DNA of 64,000 bases, taken from positions 17,719,822 through 17,783,821 of the forward strand of contig CM077827.1 in NCBI GenBank assembly GCA_039720395.1. Reading direction: 5' to 3'. The notes under the pieces were generated by a model. It was not told where the DNA came from and searched no databases. It saw only the letters and a program-made list of their open reading frames with translations. Shown here in pieces: positions 43,885 to 55,219 of the stretch. Each line of letters starts with the position of its first letter. Position 1 is the stretch's first letter. The DNA comes from Liquidambar formosana (lineage: Eukaryota > Streptophyta > Magnoliopsida > Saxifragales > Altingiaceae). Both the position numbers and the translations under genes were made by a program.

Positions 43885-46800
43885 GTATTGCTCTGGTTTT
43901 ATTTTTAGGCTTTTTTGAGGGTTTAAAATGTGAAGACCATCCCTAGAATTGTTTTGTCTATTGGGAGCATAATACTGTGGAGTAGATACAATCTAGGAGA
44001 ACTAGTTTTCCTATTAGCACTTTGCATCATAAGAAACGCTCAAGAAACACAATGTTTTTCCATAGTAAGCATTTTTATAACTTTCAAGAAATAAGTTTCT
44101 GTCGCTTATACATTTATTATGTAAAATGCCCTCACATTTGAACTCATTCATCTTCTCAAACACTTTCCCTCCTCTTGACACTGTTGCTCTTAAGGTTTAT
44201 TAATCATCCCCAGACTATTTTTAATATATTATGTTTCCTACACTTTTTTTTTTCATTCACTTTTTTCCTTGTCAGATCTTTCCACTTGCACCATAAGAAA
44301 TTAATGCTCAAGAAATTTCCCAGTGTCCATATTTTTAAGTTGCTCAAGAACGCACTTCTAACAATCATATAGTCTTCCTTAACTATTGACAAGGGTTGGT
44401 CATATTAAGTTGTTGTATTACACCAATGTAGGCATGGCATTGTTAGGGAGGGTAGGGTTATACAGAACACACAAGAAAAAATAAACAAAAAACATAAAAG
44501 ACTAGGGTTTCTCATATGGATGTTAGTGCTAATTTGCCACAGTTGTTGGTCAATGAGAAATGCAGGTTAGGATGGAAGTGCCTGGCTAGGTTATATGAGA
44601 CTAGCTCAAGCTCAGCCTGATCTCTACATATCTAAGTCAGCCAATGTTCCATATTAGTATGTAGTTTCAATCGGGTGAGTTTCGACTGACCCAATTTGAA
44701 CCTCCCAGTAAAATTTCTGTTTATTGTAGTAGAATAATTCCTAATAGGTGAGGTGGACAGGACAATTGATAAAAGTTAGAAGATGTGGAAATCATTTTCA
44801 TATAAGGCAATATCTGTTCCAAGTGTGCAGAAATGCCTGTCTCCAGCCTGTAATAGTGAATCAAATAGTCCTCACTACTTCATTGTAAGAAACTAATTCA
44901 TCATGTGAGGGTGAACCTTAGCTCCAATGTTCTACTCATGTTATGATCCTATTGGATTCTAGATATGAATTTCTGAGTTTGGTACATGTATTTAAAGCAA
45001 TGTTGGTTGTTAAAACTAGGCTTATAGGATCAATTAGAATAGTACAGGCACTTCTAGCATCAATTGGAACCCCAAGCGAAATCTCTATGAAATGGTCTAA
45101 TGGTCCCTGTAGATTATGACCATGGCATACATGTGGTGCATGTTAAGATGGCTGGGTTACGTCCACATCCCTCTGTCAAACCCCTATTTGTCGAGCAATA
45201 GAAACTGAATAGTATTTCTCGAGTATATATATATTGTGCCTCAACCATTTTTGCACATACCTGTCCAACAAATTTGTCCTTAATTTTCAATGAATGTGAT
45301 GAATGTGACTTTTTCCCCCCTCCCCATCTCACCCATAGCCCAAAATTAAAGAAGAAGAAATTATAGTCCCTGGTATGGTTAGGATACATTTGACAGGGTC
45401 ATTTAATAGTTTGGACTACTTCCACAACCAATTGATGATCATTGTGCTGATTAAGTTGGTTGGATATATCCCAATCTCTTAGGTCAGATATCTACTTGGC
45501 AAGGTGACCACAATGTAGATCCTCATTTTTTTTTGGCAATGCAAGTAAATGTAGACTTTGTCTTTGATTTGTTTAGCAGGGTTGAATCCTTGACCTTTGA
45601 GATACCACTATAAGGTCGGTGGCATAGTAGGGAAAATCTTGAGCTTCTGGGTTTTTAGAAGATTATGATCATTTCTTAATCACTTGTTTATGAAACCTTA
45701 TATATGGCACTCATTGGGTTAGAACTAACACAAGCCATTGCTGAAAGAACTTCAGGGACAAGCCAATTTACTAAAACTTGTGCCCAAAATAGTAATTAAA
45801 AAAAAAAAAAATCCCAGTCAGGCATGTCCAACAACATGAGATTGACACCAACAAAACCCCATCTTCTATTCTCTGTGTTGAGATTTTGTTGATTTATATT
45901 TGCTATAGGGATTGTTTTTTATTAAAATTCAAAAATAAAGTTGAGAATTTTTTTTTTTTTTTTGAGTTCATGTTTAATGACTCATTAAAGGTATGCAATT
46001 TTTCAGCACTTAGCAATGTAAGCTTTTTCATTTTCTTTTTCTTTTTCCCTTTTGCTTGAGACTTTTTGGAAATTACGTGTAAAACAAATTCAACACTCTC
46101 ATTTTGGAAGATGATTTTGATCCTATTTGGAATCCTACCAATGATAAAGAAGCAATTGGTTAGGCTAGACTCACCATGTGCTAGTAGTATATGAGTTAAA
46201 AAAATTCATATGTTTATGTAGGATATTATATATACACATTTTTTTGCCTTTGTTGGATCATATGGCTATAAAATGAGCAGGTTCATGTGATGTAGGACTA
46301 CTCAAAGAATGGGAATTGGTCGTAAACTGAAGTATCAATGAAATGAAGATTGTTGCATTTGTGTCTAATGGATTGAAGAGTATCTTTGTACCCAATGGAA
46401 TGATGGTTCCTAGAATTTTGTGTAATGGTATATATTTTATTGAAATGTAAACCGTTGAAGTATGTATATGGTGCAATTCATTTCTGCAAGTGAAAGGTTT
46501 GTGTAGACAAGTCTTCAATTGCACTCCAAGACCTTTGATTTGTCTGTGCAGACAAGTCAAAGCTCTGATGTGAATACTAGTGAACTCCATTTAGTTTGAT
46601 TTCTGGATTTAAATAAAGTAAGAAATGTTTTATCTATCTAATGCAGGAATATTGTATGTCATGCAGAGGATTAGGGGTGGTTGAAGGTGTTAAGGAGGTT
46701 AATGTTTCAATACCAGCAGGTTGGTTTTAAGTGCCTTTCTTTGATAAAAATGCGACTATAAAAGGAAGAAATATAATATTGAATTATAAGTAGCAAATAT

Positions 46801-47448
46801 AATAACAGGTTTATTTTTGTTCATAAGTAAATATATGCTTATGAAGTTACTTTATTAAGTAGCCTTGTTGCTGGATCCATCTGTCTTACAGCATAGAGAT
46901 ATGAATTATAAGTAGCTCATTGTATATTCATTTTTTCTTAGTTTAGTTTATGGAGTTTTTGGTTAATGATGGCTAATTATAAGTTGAAAGAGAGATAGCT
47001 ATTTGAATTGATAACTTGTATGGATGAATTGAGAATATTATAAATACATTTTTCATAGGTTTTTGACTAGTCGATAACTTGGTAGGTCCTATTTACAGAT
47101 GGGATTATGTCGGATTTTTAAAAAATTGTTTTAAGAAGAATTATAATTATATACCATAGCATATTTTCTAATGTAACCAATAATTCATCGTGTGGTGACA
47201 GCAGCAAGGCAGTGATACACATGGTGTAGGGAGCACAACTGCTTGGCCTATCAACTTCATTAGGCTATTGTAGTAGAGGTAATATTTCTAAGTTTTGTGT
47301 TAGTATAGCATAATAAATGTTTGCTTACATTTAAAGTCACACTATGCTTACATTTAAAGTCACACTTTGTTTGCAATGTTTTGCAGGAGTTGATGGTTGA
47401 TGACTTATCAGTTTTTTGCGCATTGGATGCATACTCCTACCTTTGTTC

Positions 47449-47481
<33 letters not shown>

Positions 47482-47749
47482 GTTTTTTTTTTTTTTTTTC
47501 ACCAAAAAAGTTGCATGTAATATGATAAGTAGGATAATGTTAATGACATGTAATGACATTTTAGATCATTTATATAATGAATTTGATTGGCTAGGTGTTT
47601 GAAGTTTGGGATCAAATCAATTGTGGTTTTACATTTTTGATAATGGTGTGTTTGGTCATCATTTTATATGAACAGGGAATAGGTACAAGCAACCATAAAT
47701 GAAAGCACAAACCAAAAAAAAAAAAAAAAAAAAGGGGGGGGGGGGGAAA
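43885..47749 (+). other. CACTA interior without recognisable genes
   Basis: AT-rich DNA with simple repeats. Putative intron-exon edges (TCTAATGCAG at about 46650, TTTTGCAG at about 47386) suggest further captured gene sequence, but no protein family is recognisable. An A run directly followed by a G run (about 47714-47746) is a homopurine tract. Confidence 0.4.
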
Positions 47750-48189
47750 GACAACGTTTAGAAATTGTTGTTATAAATTGTCGAAAATGTAAGACAACAT
47801 TTTGTAAAACGTTGTTGATGTGTCTACCTAAGACAACATTTTTGAAATGTTGTTGATGTGTATAACTAGTCTAAGCTAACTATCTAAGACAACATTTGTA
47901 AAATATTGTTATTGTATCATATCTAAGTCAACATTTACGAAATGTTGTTAATGTATTAGATTTAAGACAACATTTTCGGAAATGTTGTCAATAAGTCTAG
48001 CCCAACGTTTTGTTAATGTGGTAAAATGATAGTAACAACGTTTTATTTTTGTTTTCAACAACATTTGATAAACGTTGTTAAATTTCCGCATCAACCACAA
48101 CATGGGCGTTAACAACATATTTCTATATGTTGTTGAAAGTTTTCAACAACATTTTTTCAATGTTGTGAAAGGCGATTTTTGGTGTAGTG

Positions 48190-48578
48190 GTTGGTGGTTA
48201 AGAACTTGCTGCCCATGTGTCACAAGCATCTATTTGCCCACTATTTCTCGAATTTCAAAGCTCTTATCGGGGCCGGCACGCAGGTTGAGGATGCTATCAA
48301 TGATGGGACAGTCAAAACTGAGGAAGTGAGGAATCATAAGACAAACTTTGCTGGGAAGAATAATGCTAAGGTCAATACCATAACCCAACCTATTCAACCC
48401 TTCTCTCTCAATGATGTTAACCCACCTCACCAATTCACTGATCTATACATGCCACTTGAAAGAGTCGTTGAAAAGCTCATGAGCCGTGACCTATTGAAGC
48501 CGCTTGACCCAAGGCCCCTACCTAATCCTTTACCCAAGAACTACAATAAGAACGAGTACTGCAAGTACCACCAATCCA
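48190..48578 (+). pseudogene. gag: Tat-B gag copy 2, part downstream of the CACTA insertion
   Basis: It resumes after GTT with VVKNLLPMCHKHLFAHYF and runs open to EYCKYHQS, then switches to Copia LTR within AATCCA (48573-48578), exactly as at 39092. Confidence 0.88.
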
Positions 48579-49143
48579 TCACTCTCAGGAAAAAGAGAGA
48601 GAATGTCTCTTATAGCATTCATAATATAACTCATTAAATCCATGGCCATGGTAGGATGAATATGAAAAGAGTTTCATGAGTTCATCAATGAGTTAGTATC
48701 TATGAATGAGTATAAAGTAATTGAACTAGGGACTTGACAGACTTCCATGTCCTATTGGCTCAATTGGAGACATTGTGTAGATGGAAGGATGTAATTGTAA
48801 CCTATAAACTATAACAGAAGGATTCTTTGTTAGATACTTATTCACCTCATTAAGGACAACACCATGAACCATATGCTAGGTGTTATTCATGGTTAGTAGA
48901 AGGCCTAATTGATATAAGTGAGTTATAATCAATTAGGGAATTGCAAGGAGTTCCAATTAGACCCTAAATGGAAAGAGTTCCATTGTGCACACCTCGTGCT
49001 ATTCCTACTACTTGATGTTGTGAACCCAATGGGTCACATACTGATCATGCAAGAAGAGCTTTAAAGTCTATGAGAGAAAGGGTATCAGTGAATAAAGAAT
49101 AGTTCTTTAAGGGCCCATTTGTATTTGATATAAATAATACGGG
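48573..49143 (+). mobile_element. Partial Copia LTR, copy 2 of duplication
   Basis: Matches 39092-39660 and is then cut at GATATAAATAATAC by an inverted Tat-B LTR end. Confidence 0.85.
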
Positions 49144-49756
49144 TGTGAACCCCGAAAGTAGGCCCACAAGGATTGGCATAAAGAAATTAGTTTGACAAAA
49201 AGAAAAAGAAGTCGCCACCTTATTTTTTAAAGGAAACAAGGAAAACCCTAAAAACCAATTTGTTTTAAGAAAACAATTTGAATGACTCCATGTTTAGAAA
49301 GGAAAGGCAAAAACAAGTCTTTTAGAAACCAAAGAAAACTGGGGATTCGGAGGCTAAGTTATGACATGGGAAGGTTCTAGGCAAAGCCTATAGGCACCCA
49401 TGTCACCCTTTTAGTCTCTCAGTTTATTTGGGCTAAATTAAAGTCTTTTTCACTCACAAATCAGCATATATCATCACTTGACGGCATGCATAATATATAT
49501 TTCATCCATCCATCCATCGCATAATTAAATAAAGAAAATAAAATAAAACAGAAAAAAGAAAAGAGAAGAGAAAGGCCTAGGATACTTGGATCCTAGAATG
49601 GACCTAAGCCTCAAAAAGAGCGCCTACGTACAATGCAACGAAATACATGGATCAAAGTCCACGTAGTTCGAATAAGAATAGGGTTAAAACTTAATATAAA
49701 CCTATGGTAAAAACCCTAGGTTTCCTTATTTGAATGAGAATTGAATAAACCAAGTT
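49144..49756 (-). mobile_element. Inverted Tat-B LTR fragment
   Basis: It starts TGTGAACCCCG (reverse of the LTR end CGGGGTTCACA) and follows the order seen at 53393-54045: the complement of AAGGTGGCGACT, GAGCGCCTACGTAC, CCACGTAGTTCGA, then TTTCCTTATTTGA. It breaks off at about 49756 within AAGTTTG, shared with the Copia sequence that follows, so the join used microhomology. Confidence 0.8.
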
Positions 49757-51587
49757 TGCAGTCTTTCTTGAAAAAGAGTTTATTCAAGAAGGAGGCAATA
49801 ACAGGAAAATAGAACTCAAAGAATTGTCTGATGAGACACAAACTGACAGTGATCCCACCCCTGTTCCTGATGAGACAGAACCCATTTATGTACCACAACC
49901 TCTTCATAGATCGAGTAGGGTATCTGTTGCACCTGAGAGATATGGATTTCTCAACCATAATGCAGAGGAATTGTTCCTTGGTGATAGAGAACACCCAGAT
50001 GGCCCTACTACTTATGGACAGGCGATTTCGGATATTGATTCGAACAAATGGCTAGAAGCTATGAAATCCGAAATGGACTCAATGTATTCCAACAAAGTCT
50101 GGACTTTAGTTGATCCACCAGAAGGTATAGTACCTATTAGCTACAAATGGATCTTCAAAAGGAAGATAGGCTCAGATGGAAAGGTAGAGACCTATAAGGC
50201 TAGGCTAGTGGTAAAAGGTTACCGACAAAGACATGGTATTGACTATGAGGAAACCTTCTCGCCAGTGGCTATGCTTAAGTCCATTAGGATCTTGTTAGCT
50301 ATAGCTGCACACTACGATTATGAGATATGGAAAATGGATGTAAAGACCACTTTCCTTAATGGCAACATTGAGGAAGACCTTTATATGCAGCAACCTGAGG
50401 GTTTTACATTCAGTGGTGAGGACCACAAAGTGTGCAAGCTATAGCGGTCCATTTATGGACTTAAACAAGCTTCTAGAAGCTAGAACATCCGATTCGATGA
50501 GGCAATCAAATCGTTTGGTTTCCTACAGAATATGGATGAACCATGTGTGTACAAAAAGGTTAGTGGGAGTGCGATTACCTTCTTGGTCCTATATGTTGAT
50601 GACATTTATCGGGAATAATGTAGAAACGTTATCAAAAGTGAAAGAGTGGCTTTTACAGAATTTCTCCATGAAAGATCTGGGAGAAGCATCCTATATTTTG
50701 GGAATAAAGGTCTATAGAGATAGATCTAAAAAGATGCTAGGTCTCTCCCAATCATTGTACATAGACAAAATATTGAAAAGGTTTAATTTAGAAGATTCCA
50801 AAAGAGGTCTAATTCCTGTTAGGCATGGAATCAAGTTGTCTAAAAACATGGCACCTAAAACTCCAGAGGAGATTGCGTACATGAGGAAGATTCCCTATGC
50901 TTCTGCAGTAGGGAGTCTAATGTATGCCATGTTATGTATAAGACCAGATATCGCTTTTGGTGTAAGTGTTACAAGTAGATATCAGGTAGACCCAGGTGTG
51001 AAACACTGGGAAGCAGTCAAGGCTGTCTTTAAGTACTTAAGAAGAACTAAGGAACTATTCCTTGTCTATGGAGGAAGAAACTTAGAAATGGTTGGTTATA
51101 CCGACTCAGATTTTCAATCTGACGTTGATGATAGGAAATCAACATCGGGGTATGTTTTCACCTTGAATGGTGGAGCTATAAGTTGGAGGAGCTGTAAACA
51201 GGATGTTACAGCAGACTCCACTACAGAGGTTGAGTACATTGCTGCATTAGAGGCTGCAAAGGAAGCTGTTTGGATGAAGAAGTTCATTACTGAACTGGGA
51301 GTAGTTCCTGCCATTGAGAAGTCCTTGCTATTGTTTTGTGACAACAACGGGGCTATTGCTCAAGCTAAGGAACCATGGTCTCATCAAAAGTCCAAACACA
51401 TTGAGCGGCGATTCTATGTGATTAGAGAGATCATTGGAAGAGGTTATATTAGCATACAGAAGATTCATACAACAGAGACTGTAGCAGATCCCTTCACTAA
51501 AGCTATAACCCAAGAGCAGTTGGATCACCACAGACAGGAAATGGGTATTAGATACATTGTGGATTGGCTATAGTGCAAGTGGGAGAT
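49757..51587 (+). pseudogene. pol: Copia pol, 5'-truncated (RT and RNase H)
   Basis: The best preserved copia pol in the window. It opens in the integrase-RT linker (FLEKEFIQEGGN) and RT begins at KWLEAMKSEMDSMYSNKVW (about 50047). RT motifs are KARLVVKGYRQRHGIDYEET and WKMDVKTTFLNG (where most relatives have A for the first T). The frame is broken by TAG at 50442-50444, a second TAG near 50484 and a small deletion just after YVDD (about 50600); it continues in the frame ending at 51573 with RNase H motifs GYTDSDFQ, KSTSGYVF, SWRSCKQ and ADPFTKA. The polypurine tract AAGTGGGAGA precedes the LTR. Function when intact: reverse transcription of a copia element. Confidence 0.92.
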
Positions 51588-52731
51588 TGTTAGAGTTATG
51601 CCCTAGAGCCAATCATAGAGATGATTGTTTAGGGATAAAGGAACAATCATTTGATTTCATTTATGCATGTCACATTTATTATTGATTTAATAAAAGGGCT
51701 TATTCTATTATGTTTGTATGCATCATTTATATTTACATAATATGTCCAAGGAGTTAGAGTTGAGAATATTGAATTACAAAGAGTTGTAATTATGAGACTG
51801 TAAATATGTCTCTGTACTAAACCCCTAAATCATTCCTAGTTAAAGGTTCACTATGATGGACAGTAATGAACCAAAGGACTAGCACTTGTTAGGTTGACTC
51901 TATAGGAGGATAGCTGGTCTCAAGCTATTTGTGTGGAGACACTACAACCAACAGGTGGGTGCCTATTAATAGAATAGGTACACTAAATGTGATTAAAGAT
52001 TTGAGATAAACTGAATGGAGTTTTAACCTGCTTGTCAATCAGTTTCTCAATGTTATAGTGGTACAAGTAATCCTTAAACCTAAGACACCATAGTTACCTT
52101 ATGCATGTAGCTTTAGAAGTTTGATAACACTAATTGCAGATCCTATTCAAGGGTCTGTAAAGGTGTTCATTGGCCCTATTGCTATATGTATGAAGGCATA
52201 TGAGTGATCAACAAGGAATCCATTACTCTCAAGAAAAAGAAAGAGAATGTCTTATATAGCATTTATAATATAACTCATTCAGTCCATGGCCATAGCAGTG
52301 TGAATATGGAAAGGAGTTTCCATAAGTTCATCATTGAGTTGATATTTATGAATGAGTATAAAGTAATTGAACTAGGGACTTGACAGACTTCGATGTCCTA
52401 TTAGTTCAATTGGAGACATTGTGTAAATGGAAGGATGTAATTGTAACCTATAAACTATAACAGAAGGGTTCTATGTTAGATCTTATTCACCTCATTAAGG
52501 ACAACACCATGAACCATATGCTAGGTGTTATTTATAGTTAGTAGAAGCTCTGATTGATATAAGTGAGTTATAATCAATTAGGGAATTGAAAGGAATTCCA
52601 ATTAGACCCTGAATGGAAAGAGTTCCATTGTGCACACCTTGTGCTATTCTTACTACTTGATGATGTGAACCCAATGGGTCACACACTGATCATGCGAGAT
52701 GAGCTGTAAAGTCTATGAGAGAAAGGGTATG
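51588..52731 (+). mobile_element. Copia 3' LTR 'D', first part
   Basis: Starts TGTTAGAGTTATGCCC and follows the family to GAGAAAGGGTATG, where a Tat-A LTR is inserted. The rest of the LTR must lie right of the window, since the Tat-A LTR does not end inside it. The last five bases, GTATG, are the expected target duplication. Confidence 0.88.
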
Positions 52732-53392
52732 TGTAGACACCCCATTTTCACCCCCATGAGTTCATAATAGCATTTGGTTAGGTTTAAAAGCATCTAGGAG
52801 TCCTTAAGCCTTAAAGGACACTTTTGCCCTTTTAAGCCTTAGGAGAATAGGTCATTATTGCATACATATTTTGTCTCTTTGTTGAGTCCCATCACTTGCA
52901 TTTAGTTTCTAGGATCATTTTGGATATGTGTGTCAAATTTGGTTCAATTCCAGATAGGTTTGGATAGTTAATTAGAACTTTTGCGACTTGAAGGGCAATT
53001 TCGTCTTTTACTTCGTATATTTTCCAATTGACCCCCAAATTTGTTCTGGAGTGTTCCATTGATCTTAGAATGATGAAATGAGTCCAATTTAAGAGCCAAT
53101 TTAATTTATTGATAGGTTTTGGATTGGTTCACCATGTTACCCTATGGCTAATTGACCCTTTTTCAGTTAATCGCCTTGTGAAAACCCAGCCACCTGACCA
53201 TGGTTAGGGATTTTTGGTTCAAGAATATTCTAGACTTATTCTACATTGAATCCTTGAAATTTTGGCTTTTGAATCACTCAAATTGGAGTTAAAAGGAAGA
53301 AGTCGTGTCCGTTTGAAGTTCGGAGTCCGAAATGGGCTAGAATTTCAAAAACCGAGGAAACCTGAATTGCCTCTCGGGTGACTGGTTCACTC
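52732..53392 (+). mobile_element. Second Tat-A LTR, left part
   Basis: Starts TGTAGACACCCC and aligns with 5979-6630 but is more diverged. It is interrupted within the ACCGGT array by a Tat-B solo LTR; CACTC (53388-53392) is the target duplication. Confidence 0.9.
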
Positions 53393-55136
53393 TGTGAACC
53401 CCGGAAATTGGGCCCACGAGGGATTGACGAATAGATTAAAGAATGATTGGAGTTAAGTTTGAAAAAGGAAAAGGAGTTGCCACCTTATTTTTTAAAGGAA
53501 ACAAGGAAAACCCTAAAAACAGTTTGTTTTAGGAAAACAATTTGAATGACTCCATAAAAAAAAAAAAAAAGGAAAGGCAAAAACCAATCTTTTGGAAACC
53601 AAAGAAATCGGGGATTCGGAGGCTAAGTTATGACATGGGAAGGTTCTAGGCAAAGCCTATAGGCACCCATGTCACCCTTTCGGTCTCTCAGTTCATTTGG
53701 GCTAAATCAAGATCTTTTCCATACAAAAATCAGCAAGTATATCATCACAAGGATTGCATGCATATCATATATTTCATTCATCCATCCATGCATAATAAAC
53801 ACATAAAAACAGAAAATAAAGAAAAAGAAAACAAAACAAAAAGAAGCCTAGGATGCTTGGATCCTAGAATGGACTTGAGCCTCAAGAAGAGCGCCTACGT
53901 ACCATGCAACGAAATACATGGATCAAAGTCCACGTAGTTCGATTAGAACTAGGGTTAAATCCTAATATAAACCTATGGTTAAAACCCTGGGTTTCCTTAT
54001 TTGAAAAAGAGTTGAATATGATAGATAAACCAAGTTTGAAATTAAGAAAATTCCATAAAATGGAAACCTTGATAAAAACAGAATTTTGTTGGTTAAGGAA
54101 ATCCTAGATTTAAACCATAGACTTGTATTAAAAATTAACCCTAGAAAGGGAGAAAGGAAAGAGTTAAGGGAGAGAGGTGAATTGGGGCACCTTCACACCC
54201 ACTTACCTGAGCGCAATAGCTCCAAGCATTAGCCATTTCAAGCATTGGCAGCCCTATTTGCCATAGGACAAATACCACACCTATTTGCACCTTTACACGT
54301 GCTCAAAACCATGCAAATACAATGATATGCAAATCTGGACAGAATAGTATTATGGCCTAAAATCATCTACTAAGCATGCTAACAGCAAAAACAGCAAACT
54401 TTCATAAGCCCTAACACAATCCTAGAACCATATCATGCATATAAACCCTAAAACATACTAACATGCATGCAAAAATATCATATTTACTCCATATGAAAAA
54501 CATATACAGCAAACATGAAGAAAAACCAATGAAAAGACCTACTTTAACATGTTGTATAAAAACTAAACATAAAACAAGGACTATAAACCCTAAACTCACA
54601 AATATGCTTAAAAACATACAAAACCAACTTCACACATATTAAAATAAACCTAAACAGAACCTAAATCATGCATATTAACTAACTAAAACAATAAAACATG
54701 ATAAGAACCCTAAGACTAACATGCAATAACACTAATCCTAGCATAAGGACAACAGGAGCACAAGAATCACACCTATGCTTAAAAACCTAAAGGACAGCCC
54801 CTAAAGCATGCTAAAATTATGATAAACAGTAGATATTCCATGCATATTAACTAGCTAGAGTGTTAATACATGATAAAAAAGCTACCTTTAACATGCAATA
54901 GGCCTATCCTATATGAAAACCCATATTCAGCATAAGAAGGAGTAAGGCATACCTTAGGAAGAGGCTTCCTTGCTGCTATAGAGACTCTCTCTTCTTCTTA
55001 TGGATGACTTGAACCAATTTTCTCCAAGGCTACAGCAAGAACTCCAGCTCTCCTTCAAGTCTCTCTCTCTTATTCCCTCTCTAACACTTAGGTTTTTAAG
55101 CATAAAGTGGCTCCCCTTGTGCTGAAGCATAGGGGG

Positions 55137-55144
55137 TATTTATA
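55137..55144 (-). promoter_or_regulatory. TATA box of the Tat-B solo LTR
   Basis: TATAAATA on the minus strand, followed by a leader with GGGGAGCCACTTTATGC that is shared with the other Tat-B solo LTR (about 61338). Confidence 0.6.
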
Positions 55145-55219
55145 GACTTCAATAAGGATTAATCAATGGCTAGGATTAAAACCCTAAAAATTAATCTAAG
55201 GGTTATTAGAGACCCCCTT

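Larger units (their letters stand above)
42299..48189 (+). mobile_element. CACTA (En/Spm) DNA transposon, non-autonomous, 5.9 kb
   Basis: Ends are CACTACAGGAAAAATGGGC (42299) and the complement of CACTACACCAAAAATCGCC (ending 48189). A 3 bp duplication GTT flanks it (42296-42298, 48190-48192), and the Tat-B gag reads correctly across when it is removed. Both ends have dense subterminal repeats of AACAACGTTT/AAACGTTGTT and variants (42310-42560; 47750-48180), the binding sites expected for a CACTA transposase. I see no transposase frame. The interior holds captured gene sequence, an (AT)n run at about 43188-43250, an (ATT)n run at about 43716-43752 and T runs at about 47457-47499. Confidence 0.93.

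Noticed and set aside
47321..47602. Open frame with a poly-Phe run in the CACTA element
   Set aside because: It is produced by T runs and shows no recognisable protein features.
47714..47746. A run directly followed by a G run as a possible functional triplex or quadruplex site
   Set aside because: Homopolymer lengths here are also prone to sequencing error, and nothing around it supports a role.
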